Assembly: GCA_030765065.1 (NCBI GenBank)
Contig: CM060975.1
Span: 203,336,007-203,400,006 of the forward strand
Length of the DNA: 64,000 nt
Source: Deroplatys truncata
Taxonomy: Eukaryota > Arthropoda > Insecta > Mantodea > Mantidae
Direction: 5' to 3'
Part shown: piece after piece, positions 1 through 11,620 of the stretch
Position numbering within the stretch: position 1 is the first letter of the stretch
Layout: the number at the start of each line of letters is the position of its first letter
Made by a program: the position numbers and the translations under genes
Notes under the pieces: generated by a model
Told to the model about the DNA's origin: nothing
Seen by the model: only the letters and a program-made list of their open reading frames with translations
Database searches by the model: none

Positions 1-1130
1 AGTATTTTAATACTTGAATAATTTCGTTTGTATTATATAATAAGTAAATTCAATAACAGCCCGCCTTGAAACAATATGTATGTAATAATTATTTTTAAAT
101 GTATGTAACAGTCCTTGCAAATGCTTATATTATTGTAAAACATGTTTAATAATGTTATGTGAATACATTACATACTTTAATAATGCAAGAGCTGTTGTAA
201 TAATAAGTTTTAAGTTGGTAATAATGAGATAACCTTGTGGCAATAATGAGTTTGAGAGTTTGAATGTTACTAGTCATGATTAGAGCAACGATAATGTAAA
301 TTCTGTGACAGTTTAAAATTAGTCAATCAACAGCAAAGAAAAAGCTTTAAGTAAAATGCAGATATTCTATTGGACTGGAATTAGCCAATCAGAGATTTGA
401 AATACCGAAGCTTACGGGTTTAACGGTTGAAATAATGTTCAGTTGCTGGCAAACCTTGGTAGTGACCGGATGGAAGATGTGTTCTCTACAGAAATATTAC
501 GTATTCGTGTGAATATGTCTACTCGTTAACTAAGTAAAAATATTGAAAAGATCTCACAGCTCTTAATATCAGTGTGGTGATATTTAATTTTTGCATAGAT
601 TAATAAAAGAAGTGAACTTAAAAACTTAAAATTTGTGTATGTCTACAATTATTGTCGTACCGCATCCTGCCTAAGAGAAACGTGACTCTACAAACATACT
701 GAAGCAGCCGAGGCAAAATTCAAACATAAATAATATATATAGAAGTAGTTTTAATAACAAAGTTAAATATTATAGTGTAAAACTTGGAGTGTAACAATAA
801 AAAATACATTTTTACATCAGCTTCTCATACGTAGCAGCATATTGAGTAACAACAGTAACTATTACATAATCAACAACTTCAAACCGATGCCCAAAGCGTG
901 TTGCAAACTTCTTAAACAAAGTAAACTCCAAGAACAAACTTCTTCAAGTTGGCTTCCCAAGCGAGAAGCTAATAATATACGTAAAATATTACGTAAACAC
1001 ATATCTACTTCAAGTTGGATCCCATACGTGGGGCAGTTAAACTAAAGGAGCTAAACATCTACTTCAAGTGGTAAAATTAGGGTTTTATTTTGTGAGTAAT
1101 AATGTTTACGAAGCGAAGGCCGTGAGCAAA
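1..1130 (+). mobile_element. LTR plus leader of an LTR retrotransposon, copy 1
   Basis: This stretch aligns by eye with 11025-11620 and 62522-63508. The LTR-like part runs to about 697 and carries a CCAAT box (CCAATCAGAG at 385-394) and an AATAAA-type signal near 600. It is followed at 698-716 by CTGAAGCAGCCGAGGC, which resembles the primer-binding and leader junction of Mag/SURL-type Gypsy elements. The leader then repeats CTTCAAGTTGG-like phrases to about 1075. No gag or pol follows. The short reading frame at 842-1045 lies in this leader and is not considered a gene. The left edge may lie outside the window. Assignment to an LTR element is inference from layout. Confidence 0.5.
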
Positions 1131-2815
1131 ATAAAATCACTTTTAGCACGTGTGACATATACTATTTTTAGACAGCGCTTAGATTTTTAAAATATTAATA
1201 ATATTATATTACTTTCTGAAACTTACAGATATGACGTTGAGATATCAGACGTTTTCGTGTATTGTAGATTCGCTAGCAGTCATTTTCAATGAAATTATTT
1301 TCACCATTGCCTTACACCGGGCAATGAAGGGATTAAATGCTTCTGAATGATTTCTGAATTTTTTGGGTAACTACTTCTAGTGTTATTCTTTCTTCTGCTT
1401 CTGTAAGTTTACTTCCATTTCAGTTTCTTCTGAATTCATAATTTCCGCCATTTAATCTTTATGTACGTAGGTTCTACTAGATAAAGGAATAACGTTTTAG
1501 ATCAAAGAAAGCTGCCATTATAAACGTATAGGTTAACTCTAATTGCAGTATGACGATTTGTATTGTGAACAGATAATGCAAGCGCCATGAGAAATTAGTC
1601 ATATAAAAAGACAATGAAAAGTAAAACCTTCAAACCAAGTCGAGTTATTAAACATGTACACATACAAAGGGTAATTACCATGTGGTTGGACTTGAAACTA
1701 AAGTTGGTAAGAATGCAGATTTAACGATTAATGCGATAATCTAAAACCTTTAGCTCGTGTGCACTGTGTTAGAAGTTCTACTTTTAGCCCTTGTTGTCTA
1801 AAAAAATAAAGTATGTTCATGGTAATTTTAGTATTCTAATAAATTAGGTTAATTTCGTTTGCTTCGATGTGTCTTGCTTTCACGTTACCTGCAAAAAATC
1901 AATAAACGCGGTGTGAACTCAATAATACTGCCATCTGTTGCACTACTCGAAAATATGCTCAAGGTCCTGCCATCCATCAGCATTGAAATACACACAATTA
2001 ACAAGGTAAGATTTTTTGTAAAAACTTAAAGTTTTGAAATTATAGTGTGGTCAACCAAAAACAATACTCGCGTCTTAATTACTAGTTTTATAGTCGTGTT
2101 GTATAATATACTGTTATTAAACACCAAAGTGGTTTCACTTTAAGTTCAAAGGCGTTGTAAACAAAACCACGTGATAAGGGAGCGCCCTCAATGGCTTCTG
2201 GACGAACTAAAACCTTTTCCGCTTAGCATATCATCTCTTCCTCTACAGATTGTAACATTTTATGGTTTTTTCTTGCAAAGAAATTTAAAACACCCAATGT
2301 AGTAACAGTTCAATTTATGACACAAAATGTGATTTTTCATTTTCACGTATAATTAACTGAACCGTTAGATCAGAACATTTATGAGGATATGCGCAGGCGC
2401 AGTAGTTCATTTCCGGTTTCTGCATAAGCATGTGTTGAGTAAATATTACTTTCAACTTTCAAGAATGTCATGGCTGAGAATCCTCCGCGATTGTGAAGAA
2501 ACATAAACGTGGAAATTGGAGAGAGCCAATTGTGTTAAACATTTTTAACAAATTCTGGGAAAAGTAATCATCCTTAATTGGCAATTAATGGGGTTAGCTA
2601 TTGTTTAGCAATAGATAATTAAACTTCGATATTGTGATGCAAAATTGTTACTTGGATTGTTTACGTCGTGTTTTTCTGTTGCAGTTTCTAACCTACTGTT
2701 CAACATTTTCTTAACTGGTTGATTCATAAAAGATTAAAGCATAAGGGGTATATGTACTACTATTAGTCATTAAATGAATGATTTATATAACCTAAGGTTA
2801 AAAGCAGTTTAGATG
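1131..2815. other. AT-rich stretch without recognised gene
   Basis: No long reading frame, tRNA-like box, terminal repeat or internal duplication could be recognised here on either strand. It may be old degenerate repeat or unique intergenic/intronic DNA. Confidence 0.4.
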
Positions 2816-2819
2816 GGGG

Positions 2820-3305
2820 CTTAGCACCTCATCCTAAGGGGATTTTTGTCCTCAGGCCCTGGGAGAGAGGAGTGAGGTGAGACGAAACAGAGGGCGGCCG
2901 GATTAGGAGGCACGACAGGGCAGAGAACAGGGTCCCTACATTTTCCAGTTTCAAACTCCTCGGTGACAGCTAGTACAACCGGCTCTGCTCCCGCCTGCAG
3001 GCATGCAAATCCCACTGGGGAGCCCGGAACTCGGAGACCGCCCCCATTCCGAGGGACGAAGTGCTACAGAGAGCATCCTTTTCCCCTGCCATGCTTGCAA
3101 CCCCGAAACAACCAAGCAGATGAAATGTGAAGTGGAATGGAGGGGCAGGAAATTTGGGGATGTATTTAACCTTCCCAGCATTCGTTTAGCGACTCGGGGA
3201 AACCCCCAGAAAAAACCATGGGTCAGGAAGGTCGGCCGCGGGAATCCGCGACCTCCCGAATGCGAGTCACACGCGCTACTGCCTGCGCTACCTCGCTCGG
3301 TAAGA
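2820..3305 (-). mobile_element. SINE family S3, antisense copy
   Basis: GC-rich island in AT-rich DNA. Read on the minus strand it begins CCGAGCGAGGTAGC near 3300 and continues into a tRNA-like head with GACTCGCATTCGGGAGGTC and a B-box-like GATTCCCG equivalent. The body is shared with 61500-61895, including the landmark GGGCGGCCGGA. It is about 480 bp long. The reading frames crossing it (2821-3314 in three frames) are by-products of its GC-rich composition. No clear target duplication was found, so the edges are approximate. Confidence 0.6.
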
Positions 3306-3652
3306 GCAGTTTAATACAATAACTTTAATCACCGGGGGAATAGCAGATAGGTAGAACTGCTAAACTATTCAGGTACCATTTCCATTTGTCTGCTTTTAGT
3401 ACTATGTGTTAGAAGTTTAGGAGGCAAAATATAGGAATAAGGGTACTTAGCTCCCTCTTATGTTCACGTGGTGCTGCCTTGCTCGGTGCTCGGCGGAGTG
3501 ATACATTAACATTTGTTTACTTATACTTTAAACTTAAGGTAACACAGGACAGCTGGCTTTCCCAACGCCATATGGTTAGGTTTTAAGACAATGCATCGGT
3601 GAAGTTTGGTAAAAAAGGTGAACATTTTCGATTTTATTTTTTTTACATCTTT

Positions 3653-4431
3653 ATTACTTTCTCTACTACGTATAGTAGGTAGAGGAAGTATTGCAATCCA
3701 TTCAAAATTTCAAAATTGAAATCGGAAATACATATTTTGAAGTGCCCTGAATCCAACAAAAAAAAATTAGAGAAAGAGCCGTGCGTGGGTCTGTTTAGAT
3801 GTGTGTCTGTGAAAAGTCGGATAAATACCGAACTTGGTATTTAGGTTCAGTACTTTTCAATCCCCCACCCCAGATTACCGTTTACATGGGACATTTTCGA
3901 AAATTTTTATTTTCTCAATGCAATGATTTGATTAAAATATCATATGTTTAAGATATTTTATGGCAAATGAAATATATATCTGGAATTTTCTGGGAATGTC
4001 CCCAAAAGTCCTCTTCACTCTGAATGACTTTTGCATAACTAGTAAACCGTAAGAGATAGGTAACGTTTACTACACAAAAAATGTAGATCTCGTTAAAATA
4101 CACAATTTATGTCAGATTGTTTTGTCGAGTGAACCATTTCCGAGATATTCCTGGTTATTTGTATGAAATTTTAAATGCATACTTATACTTTTTCTCAAAT
4201 GGCATTTTTTTAATGCCCTGGACATGCAAAGAGAATGGAACCAGCTCTTAAAAAATTTGACTATCGCTTAAATCCTAGCATATTCCCATTGCACCCACAA
4301 GAAAATTAGCAGTAAGACAGTTTCTACAATTTCATCTCGATTAACATGGAGTAGATGGAGAATAAGCATTTGTAAAAGTAGTTTGTACAAGAATAGAGAA
4401 AGTCATGACTAGTGTAACACATCATATTTTT
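3653..4431 (-). mobile_element. R1 (HINE-like) repeat, nearly complete copy
   Basis: Reference copy for the family. On the plus strand it opens with ACTTTCTCTACTACGTATAG, whose CTCTACTAC and GTAGGTAGAG halves form a hairpin. It closes with GAATAGAGAAAGTCATG and AACACATCATATTT. The short inverted repeat ACTTTCTCTACT therefore lies at both ends, at the tip of the hairpin end and about 25 bases inside the other end. Internal landmarks shared with the other copies are CCGGAAATACAT, ACTTGGTATTTAGG, CCCCAGATTACC, GATTTTGATTAAAATAT, TTTTCTGGGAATGTC, ATAACTAGTAAACC and CTCGATTAACATG. It has no transposase gene. Asymmetric terminal inverted repeats with a 3' hairpin are known from Helentron-associated elements (HINE/DINE-1), so I orient the family with the hairpin as 3'. 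Confidence 0.7.
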
Positions 4432-5390
4432 GTACTTATAACTATTACTTTCATGATACACAGCTGATTTTTTAACATCAGAATTTTTAAAGCCACAAAT
4501 GGGTATTTAATTGGCCCAGTGCCATTTAATTTTCTCAATTTATGCATTTTCAGTATTTTTGTCGTCTTGAAATGCTCCCTGGATCACAGTTTATAACTTC
4601 TTATCTTGAAATTTTCAGGAGAGCACAAGGAAATTATTTTGAATTTAAAAATTGTTGGGCATTAATTAACAATTATTATTTGTCCAATAACGTGTGAACC
4701 ATGTTTTCTCTTAAACTTAACTCTTTTCTTAACTTTTCTCTTAAAATTAAAAAATTCCTGCAAAGAATTTCTTTATGGTGTATAGCAAGCTCAAATTAAA
4801 ATTTTAGGAACGACACGATAAACCGTAGGGTCCAAGGAGTATTCCATATTACCATATCAAAAAGTGATTTATTATGAATAAAAATTAATATCTTAACAAT
4901 AGTTTGGCATAGCTCGTTTATGTTCTGAGCATATGGTAGGAAGTGAAAACAATCAGAATAATGTGAATTTTTTGTTTTCACGGATGCATTTCCTTAAACT
5001 CAAATTACGAATTAATTAATTTAATTTACCTTCCCCCGTTCTTTATGAAATTATTGTACAATAATCTAAAAGATTTTTATGATGAATACTCTCCGTTGCC
5101 CCTTATTATTGTAATTTCGTACAGCACCGGATATTCTGGATGAAAAAATTCCCTGGTATTAACGCAAAGGGATGTGAAACATCAGGAATATGAGACTTCC
5201 TTAACCTCCCCAACAGCTTTCCAAGTTCACCCTTTGGCGGTTGTACAATTATCGGTCAGAATAATCGAGTAATTTCTTAAACAATCACAGTAGATGAAAT
5301 TTTGAAGCTTTGTACCTTCTGTTCGGTCCAAAGTTATTTACTAACATAAAAACCACATACGTTTTAGGTAATGCAGAAACCCTTAACATA
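4432..5390. other. AT-rich stretch without recognised gene
   Basis: I found no coding frame with recognisable motifs. The sequence around 4560-4760 is low-complexity T/A-rich. It is bounded by an R1 copy on the left and a DNA transposon on the right. Confidence 0.4.
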
Positions 5391-7280
5391 TATAGGGTGA
5401 ATCATCTAAAACTTGCACCGCAAATATTTCGGAAATGGAAAGTGCTAATGATGTGCAGCTTTCACAGCATTGATTGGTAGTCAGGGGCTCGTACATTTAG
5501 CCTATAAACAGATTTTAATAATACTGAGAAAGTGTATTTTTTGAGTAAACATACAATTTTTTAAATGGAACATGCCTAGTTACATCAAAAGAATAACGTT
5601 AGGGTAAATTAGAATGTCAGTGGCGTTTGTTGCAAGATTCTGGTGCAAGTGGTTTACGAGAAATCTTATTTTGAAACGTTTACGCACCGACACTTGTATA
5701 AACCTGTGGTAGCACAAACTAAAGAAAAACAAAAGGGAATTATAATACTTCTGTGGATTCTTACAGTAAAGAGAACATAGCGCTTTAAAGGTTGTGTTCA
5801 AAATGACCACCGGCAGCTTCAATACACGCTTCTGGTCTGCTATGGAAAGACTGTTGCGCACGTTCCAGCATTTCAGCGGAAATTTCAGAGCAGGCAGCAG
5901 TAATACGTCGCTTCATATCGTCTGGTGTAGTTGATACATCCTTGTAGACAGTGCCTTTCAGCCTTCCCCACAGAAAGAAGTCTAAAGGGTCAGATTCGGT
6001 GAACGGGCCGCCAAGATACAGGTGCTCTTCGTCCAATCCAACGATTTGGAAACAATCCGTTAAGACAAGCTGTAGTACTTCGTGCACTATGGGCTGAACA
6101 GCCATCATGTTGATACCACAGGTTCCTACTAGTCTGCAAAGGAACATCTTCTAGCATCTGTGGCAGACGGTCTGTCAGGAGGCTGCGATATTTGTGCAAA
6201 TTCGTTGCTCCTTCTATGAACAAAGGGCCTATGAGCTGATGGTTCACTATCCCACACCTCACGTTTAAAGTCGATGACGCTGACGTTCCACCTGACGAAG
6301 CAAACGCGAATGGCCAACAGACCAATAGTGCAGGTTTCTGCGGTTTACCTGGCCATGATTAGTAAATGTTGCCTCATCACTAAACAAGATACATGATGAA
6401 TCTGGAGTATCATGTCTTAATGCCCATGTACAAAAGGTAACACGATTCTCAAAATCGTTTCCATGCAGCGCTTGATGGAGAGAAATGTGATAGGGATGGA
6501 ACCTATGTCGATGGAGAATGCTCAGTACACTTGCCTGACTTATGCCACTTCCACGTGCGATTGTGCGGGAACAAATTTGCGGATCTACTGCAACGGCAGC
6601 CAAAACATTAATTTCTGCCTCTTCTCCAGTCACTTGTTTGTTTCTTTTACGTTTTCTAAGTGTTACAGCACCACTTTCACGTAATTGGTTGAAGAGGTTA
6701 AATAATTGCCTAGATGCTTGACGTCTATTGGGATACGTTTCTCCATACACCGTACAGGAACGAACAGCATTCTTCCTACACTCTCCATACACCATGAGCA
6801 TGTCGGCTTTCTCTGTATTAGTAAACCCCATCTTCCACTCACAACTTACTGCTTGAACTGTCACAAACTAACTGACTAGAAAGTTGCAATGCAATCAATG
6901 AACAGAAAACACAATACAAAAAAACATAACAACATCGTACCTAGCAACTAAGCAGGTTGAATGGAACAAACAAATGTCGGTGGAAACTTTTCAAAATACG
7001 ATTTCTCGTAAACCACTTGCACTAGAATCCTGCAACAAAGACCATTGACATTCTAATTTACCCTACCTTTATTATGTTGATGTAACTAGCCATTGCTCCA
7101 TTTAAAAAAAAATCGTATGTTTGCTCAAAAAATACATTTTCTCAGTATTATTAAAGCCTGCTTATGGGCTACATGTACGAGCCCCTGACTACCAATCAAG
7201 GCTGTGAAAACTGCACATCAATAGCACTTTCCATTTCCGAAATATTTGCGGTGCAAGTTTTAGGTGATTCACCCTGTATA
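5391..7280 (-). mobile_element. DUF4817/Tc1-mariner-type transposon with long TIRs
   Basis: The element is about 1.9 kb and ends in long inverted repeats of roughly 300 bp (about 5395-5700 and 6972-7278). The outermost bases read GGGTGAATCATCTAAAACTT on the left, and the complement of GATTCACCCTG on the right. The tips carry TATA, consistent with the TA target preference of the IS630-Tc1-mariner superfamily. The left tip lacks the CA found in the right tip (TACAGGGTG). The arms differ by scattered substitutions and small indels, so the copy is not new. One decayed transposase gene lies between the arms on the minus strand. Confidence 0.8.
5785..6864 (-). pseudogene. DUF4817-type Tc1/mariner transposase, frameshifted
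   Basis: This would encode the cut-and-paste transposase of the surrounding element. The first open part (6864 to 6265) starts most plausibly at its internal MGFTNTEKADM. That opens the DUF4817/helix-turn-helix N-terminus and includes MVYGECRKN. The first catalytic Asp lies in ILFSDEATFTNHG at about residue 163. The frame then shifts near 6290. The next part (to 5990) carries the second catalytic Asp in WYQHDG. After a second shift near 6010 the last part carries PLDFFLWGRLKG with the third acidic residue, and ends GGHFEHNL near 5785. About 40 residues separate the second and third acids once the shift is ignored, close to DD41D-type relatives. With two frameshifts and a disrupted middle it cannot make a full protein. 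Confidence 0.8.
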
Positions 7281-7572
7281 GCGAATTGGAAGTGAAGATT
7301 ACGCATTCTTAGGCCACCTCTTTGGAAAAATCACATAGTCCGAGACTACATTATAAAATATCTGTTGTCTGACTTTTTATGTCACTGGACACAGTTTTAA
7401 TTATTTGTACAATGATTTAGTATCCCTTGCTAACGAATTTGATTACAACATAAGTACTGAGGAAATAAAACGAAACTTTCTTATATAAGGGTTCTTTTCT
7501 TGTTGGTATCGCATGCGTATAGTACCATTGCAAACAGATTCAATTCCTTTCACTTTCTCTTACGTATAGTAA

Positions 7573-8363
7573 AGGCTGGTTCACAACCAACGAGAACGGT
7601 AACCAGAACGAGAACGGGAAAGTTGAAATACATGTATTCAAATGGGAGTGTCCACAACCGACGGGAAGCCTTCCCGGGCCCCGGGAACGGGAAGAAGAGT
7701 TGCCCAACTTTTAACTTTCTCGTTCTCGTTCCCGGGCATGGCATATTAGATCCCTATTGTGCATATTAGACTCTTCACTCTAGAGGTTATTCTAAGCGGC
7801 CGTGACATGAAACTGCCACTAGTGCTCTCTATAGTCGCAAACTGGAAACATGAAACTGGAAGGAATTGGTAGTAAATGTGCTTCCTAACCTCATCCCGAC
7901 ACACGCAAATCTAATCAACGTTGGTTCCTCTGGTGAAGGGATCATTTGTAGTTTGTTTATATGCAACTCAAAACTGGCTATTACTTAAAAAACAATGGCA
8001 AAAGCTACAAAGAACAGCTAAATCCGGTGGAAATGAAAAAAGAATAAACAATTTTAATGTATGCCATTAAATAAAGGAATGAAAGTTTGGCATAAGTAGA
8101 GAGATCGGAAATGTAATGAATATGCATTTAGATAATGTTTACTCTATCGAATTTTGACGTTGGCTTGGCTAAATTGGAAGTAGGTGAAAAAATGTCATTG
8201 GTCAGTTAAAAACAAATGAAATCCCAATGCGCAAAATCGACTTTCACTTTGTGATCGATATGCATTCCCGTTCTCGTTACCGGGCTGTTGTGAATCAAAA
8301 TTTCCTGCTTCCCGTTCTCGTTTCCGTTCTGGTTACCGTTACCGGGTGGTTGTGAACCAGCCT
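7573..8363. mobile_element. PIF/Harbinger-like non-autonomous element
   Basis: The 791-bp element has terminal inverted repeats AGGCTGGTTCACAACC and GGTTGTGAACCAGCCT. It is flanked by TAA at 7570-7572 and 8364-8366, matching the three-base TWA target duplication of the PIF/Harbinger superfamily. The subterminal regions are packed with GAACGAGAACGGG-like motifs on both strands (7590-7740 and 8262-8345), including a palindrome CCCGGGCCCCGGG at 7673-7685. The interior has no transposase reading frame. The flanks rejoin a continuous R1 sequence. Confidence 0.75.
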
Positions 8364-8907
8364 TAAGTAGGGGAAGTATTGCATTCCACCCAAAAATTAG
8401 ACACCGAGATGTCACCGGAAATACGTTTTGAGGCCTCCTGAATCCAAAAAAAGTATTTTTGGAAACATGTCCGTGTGTGTGTCTGTGTGTCTCTGTGAAC
8501 AGCATAACTCAGAAACGAACAGTCAGATAAATACCAAACTTGGTATTTAGGTTCAGTATCTTCTAGAGATGCGACACAAAGGTTTCCAAGAAAATCCCCT
8601 CACCCCAGATTACCCTTTACAAGGAACATTTTTCGAAAATTTTAAGTTTCTCAAAAATGGCTATAACGATTTTGATTAAAATATCATATGTTTAAGATAT
8701 TTTCATCACAAATGAAATGTATATCTCGAATTTTCTGGGAATGTCTCCAAAAGTATTCTTCATTGTGAATGACTTTTGCATAACTGGTAAACCATAAGAT
8801 ATAGACAAACTTTTACTACACAAAAAATGTGGATCGCGTTAAAATACACAATTTATGTCATATACATTTTTTTTGTTGAGTGAACCATTTTCGAGATATT
8901 GCTTGTT

Positions 8908-9291
8908 CATTCATTCATTCATTATCTGTTTACCCTCCTCTTATGTAGGACTTACACCCCCCAGGACTTACAAGCGCGTGCCTGGGGTCAGAGGCCCGTC
9001 GAGGAGCAGACACTCATGGATCAACCAGAGCATCCAGGATGGGTGATCAGCCCGATGCCTGGTATGGGATGGAGGAAGTAGATGAAACGAAATGATGGTG
9101 AAATGGATGAAAGGAAACTTGATGATGGAGCAGTTGGTGGAATGAATGGTGGGGGAAACCGGAGAACCCGGAGAAAACCCGCCCAGGCGCCGCTTCGTCC
9201 ACCACAAATCCCACATGCAGGTCCCTGGGATTGAAACCGGGCCGCCTCGGTGGGAGGCGAGCGGTCTAACCACTCGGCCACGGCGCCGCCT
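8908..9291 (-). mobile_element. SINE family S1, full-length antisense copy
   Basis: On the minus strand it starts at GCGGCGCCGTGGCCGAGTGG (A-box-like) near 9291. A B-box-like GGTTTCAATCCC follows, then a body with TTTTCTCCGGGTTCTCCGG. The 3' end is a (TGAA/ATGA)n tail, seen on the plus strand as CATTCATTCATTCATT at 8908-8923. It is flanked by TATTGCTTGTT at 8897-8907 and 9292-9302, an 11-bp target duplication that proves retroposition into R1. The long reading frames in this interval come from the SINE body and are not genes. Confidence 0.9.
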
Positions 9292-9592
9292 TATTGCTTG
9301 TTAAACCCTTATATTTTTCAATACTTATACCTTTTATCAAATGGGAATTCGTTATTCATTTTTTTTGTCCTGGTAATGTAAAGAAAATGGAATACTCCAC
9401 ATAGCAACCAGCTCTTAAAATATTTGACTATCGCTAAAACCCTACCAATTCCTCTTGCATCTACAAGAAAATTAGCAATAAGAGTAACATCTCGATATCT
9501 CGATTAACATGAAGCATATGGAGACTAAGCGTTTGTAAAAATAGTTTGTACAAGAGTAGAGAAAGTCATGTGAGTGTAACTCATCAGATTTT

Positions 9593-10059
9593 TTATTTTC
9601 CTGTGTCTTAGTTGCTAAATCGTAACGATATTGGATGGAATGAAAGACCTGGAATTTGTCCTATTTTACGTACACGTAAGGTAACAACAACCATTTTCTA
9701 CCCCGTGACATTCTTAACGAAAAGTTTATGCCCTTTTTGAAAGTATGCTCTTTCATAACTAACGTTTTCGTGTCCCAGTACACTGACTTCCATTTATGCC
9801 ATCTCCGCATCCCTGAGAGGCATTCTACTGACCTTCACAGATAAGCAGATAGTATAGCAAGGAGGAGGTGTGTGTATGTTTGCTCTTTCGCGCATGCAGT
9901 GGCGTCCTGTTTTACATGCAGAATTCTAGACTGTTCTCGTATGAATATATAACTTTGAGCAATAGCTTTAATCAGCATCACTTGTATATAATAACCATGC
10001 CTTAATATATAACTAAATAAAACTCTGTTTTGGATAATTTCTTCAAAAAAAGTATTCTT
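9593..10059. other. Stretch without recognised gene
   Basis: I see no motif-bearing reading frame or repeat with detectable ends. The region lies between two R1 copies. Confidence 0.35.
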
Positions 10060-10450
10060 AAAGGCATATTTATAAGAAAATGCTCCCGCCTCAAACTATC
10101 TTTTAAATAGAAAAATTTCTTAAATTTCAGATTTTATATAAAACTGCTCTAACGATTTTCATTAAACTACAATATGTTTAAGGTATTTGCACAAGAAATG
10201 AAATGCAAATCTTGAATTTTCTGTGAATAGTCTGTGAGGTCCTCTTCATTCTGAATGGCTTTAATACAATTGGTAAACCGTACATATGAAATGTGGAGCT
10301 CGTTAAAGCACGCAATTTATGTAAAATAGAAGCTTTTAGTCGATATATTTTTTGTTAATGACTTGAATTTTCAAATATTTATTATGCTTTTCTCAGTTTG
10401 TAAGTCGGCATTCGTTTCTATCTTCTCGCGGTATTAAAAGAGCATGGAAT
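10060..10450 (-). mobile_element. R1 fragment, hairpin end missing
   Basis: The sequence from AAGAAAATGCTCCCGCC through CTCTAACGATTTTCATTAAAC, TGAATTTTCTGTGAATAG and AATTGGTAAACCG follows the R1 order but is strongly diverged. Both ends are absent. It runs directly into an oppositely oriented R1 piece at 10452. Confidence 0.55.
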
Positions 10451-10451
10451 T

Positions 10452-10560
10452 TTTGTGTAGTAAAATTTTGTCTTTCCCAGTTATACAAAAGTCGTTCACA
10501 ATGAAAAATACTTTTGAAGACATTCCCAGAAAATGTATGTGCAAATAACAGGTGAAATGT
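10452..10560 (+). mobile_element. R1 fragment in opposite orientation
   Basis: GTGTAGTAAAATTTTGTC, CCAGTTATACAAAAGTCG and GACATTCCCAGAAAATG reproduce in reverse complement the segment present at about 10220-10310. The two pieces form an inverted R1 pair. Confidence 0.55.
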
Positions 10561-11024
10561 TTAAACATCCATTTTCTCACAACTTATTTAGTTACACTTT
10601 TTCCGCTTTAAGATGCTCCTCATTATGCAATTTTTTTTTAATTTCTTGCAAATATTAGTAGCTATATATTTTTTGTAACACTTGTATTTAGTGTTTTAAT
10701 AATTTAATACATATTTATTTTTTAAAATGAAAAGTGTTACATACTTAATCATTTTCCAGTACAAATGTTAATACTGCACAAAATTAAGTATTTATTGTCG
10801 CGAATTATATATTCTATAAATATTATGTCAGATTTTAATACTTAAATGTTTTCAAATTTTCTTCACGTGGGGCATGTCATATTTGAAAAGTATTTTCTTA
10901 CAAAGTTAGGAACCAAGCACCACGACAATTCATATTATAATTATGTTGAAAACAACGGACAAGCTTAGCTAAATTTATTGCAGTCTGTAAAAAATAGCAA
11001 TTTCAATATTGAATATCCTTAGGA
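10561..11024. other. AT-rich stretch without recognised gene
   Basis: T/A-rich with no reading frame worth reporting. It precedes the second LTR-like copy. Confidence 0.35.
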
Positions 11025-11620
11025 TGAGGCAGTATTTTTAACAGTTAAATGATTCCAGTCAAATTATATAATATAAATTCAACAATGTTTTATTGCCTTA
11101 AAGCAATATGTGTATGTAACAATATATAAAAATTGTATATTAAAGTCATTGTATATGTTTATATTATTGTATACATGTGTAATAATGTTATGTGAATGTA
11201 TTACGTAATTTAATGTAGGAGCTGTGAGAATAATAGTGCAAGTAATTAACAAAAGAATCTCACAGCTCTCTATATCAGTGATGTGTTATTTAAATCGTGT
11301 CAAGCATTAATAAATGGAGTGAAGTAAAATTATAATCTGTGTAAACCTACATTCTTCAGTCGCACCACAACCCTGCTAAGAAATCCACGTCTCTAACAAA
11401 AATACTGACGCAGCCGAGGCAAACATAAATATATAACATTTAAATAAACAGTCAAATTACAAAGTTAACATTTTTAAATATAGGACGAAGGCTTCCGGGT
11501 ACCATACGTGCAGTTGCAACTACTTCAAGTTCGGCTCCCCAACAGTTGAACTACAATACAAATCTTTCAATACAACTCCTACAACAAAATAACTTCTTCA
11601 AATAGTATTTTGGATCGTCA
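11025..11620 (+). mobile_element. LTR plus leader, copy 2, internally deleted
   Basis: It begins GATGAGGCAGTATTTTTAAC, as the third copy does, and reaches the junction CTGACGCAGCCGAGGC at 11405-11420. The leader follows with CAACTACTTCAAGTTCGGC. Compared with the other two copies it lacks about 350 bp, including the CCAAT segment. The gap lies exactly between GAGCTGTGAGA (11219-11229) and its inverse TCTCACAGCTC (11258-11268). No coding region follows. Confidence 0.5.

Larger units (their letters stand above)
7546..9592 (-). mobile_element. R1 copy split by a Harbinger-like element and a SINE
   Basis: The hairpin end begins near 7550 (CACTTTCTCTTACGTATAG). The body resumes at 8364 (AAGTAGGGGAAGTATTG) and the far end is at 9592 (AGAGTAGAGAAAGTCATG, then CATCAGATTTTTT). 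About 0.87 kb of R1 remains after removing inserts at 7573-8363 and 8908-9291. A short GT-rich tract is at about 8470-8495. R1 was present before both inserts. Confidence 0.75.

Noticed and set aside
842-1045. 67-codon plus-strand frame
   Set aside because: It lies in the leader of the LTR-like repeat, which is not conserved as a frame in the other two copies.
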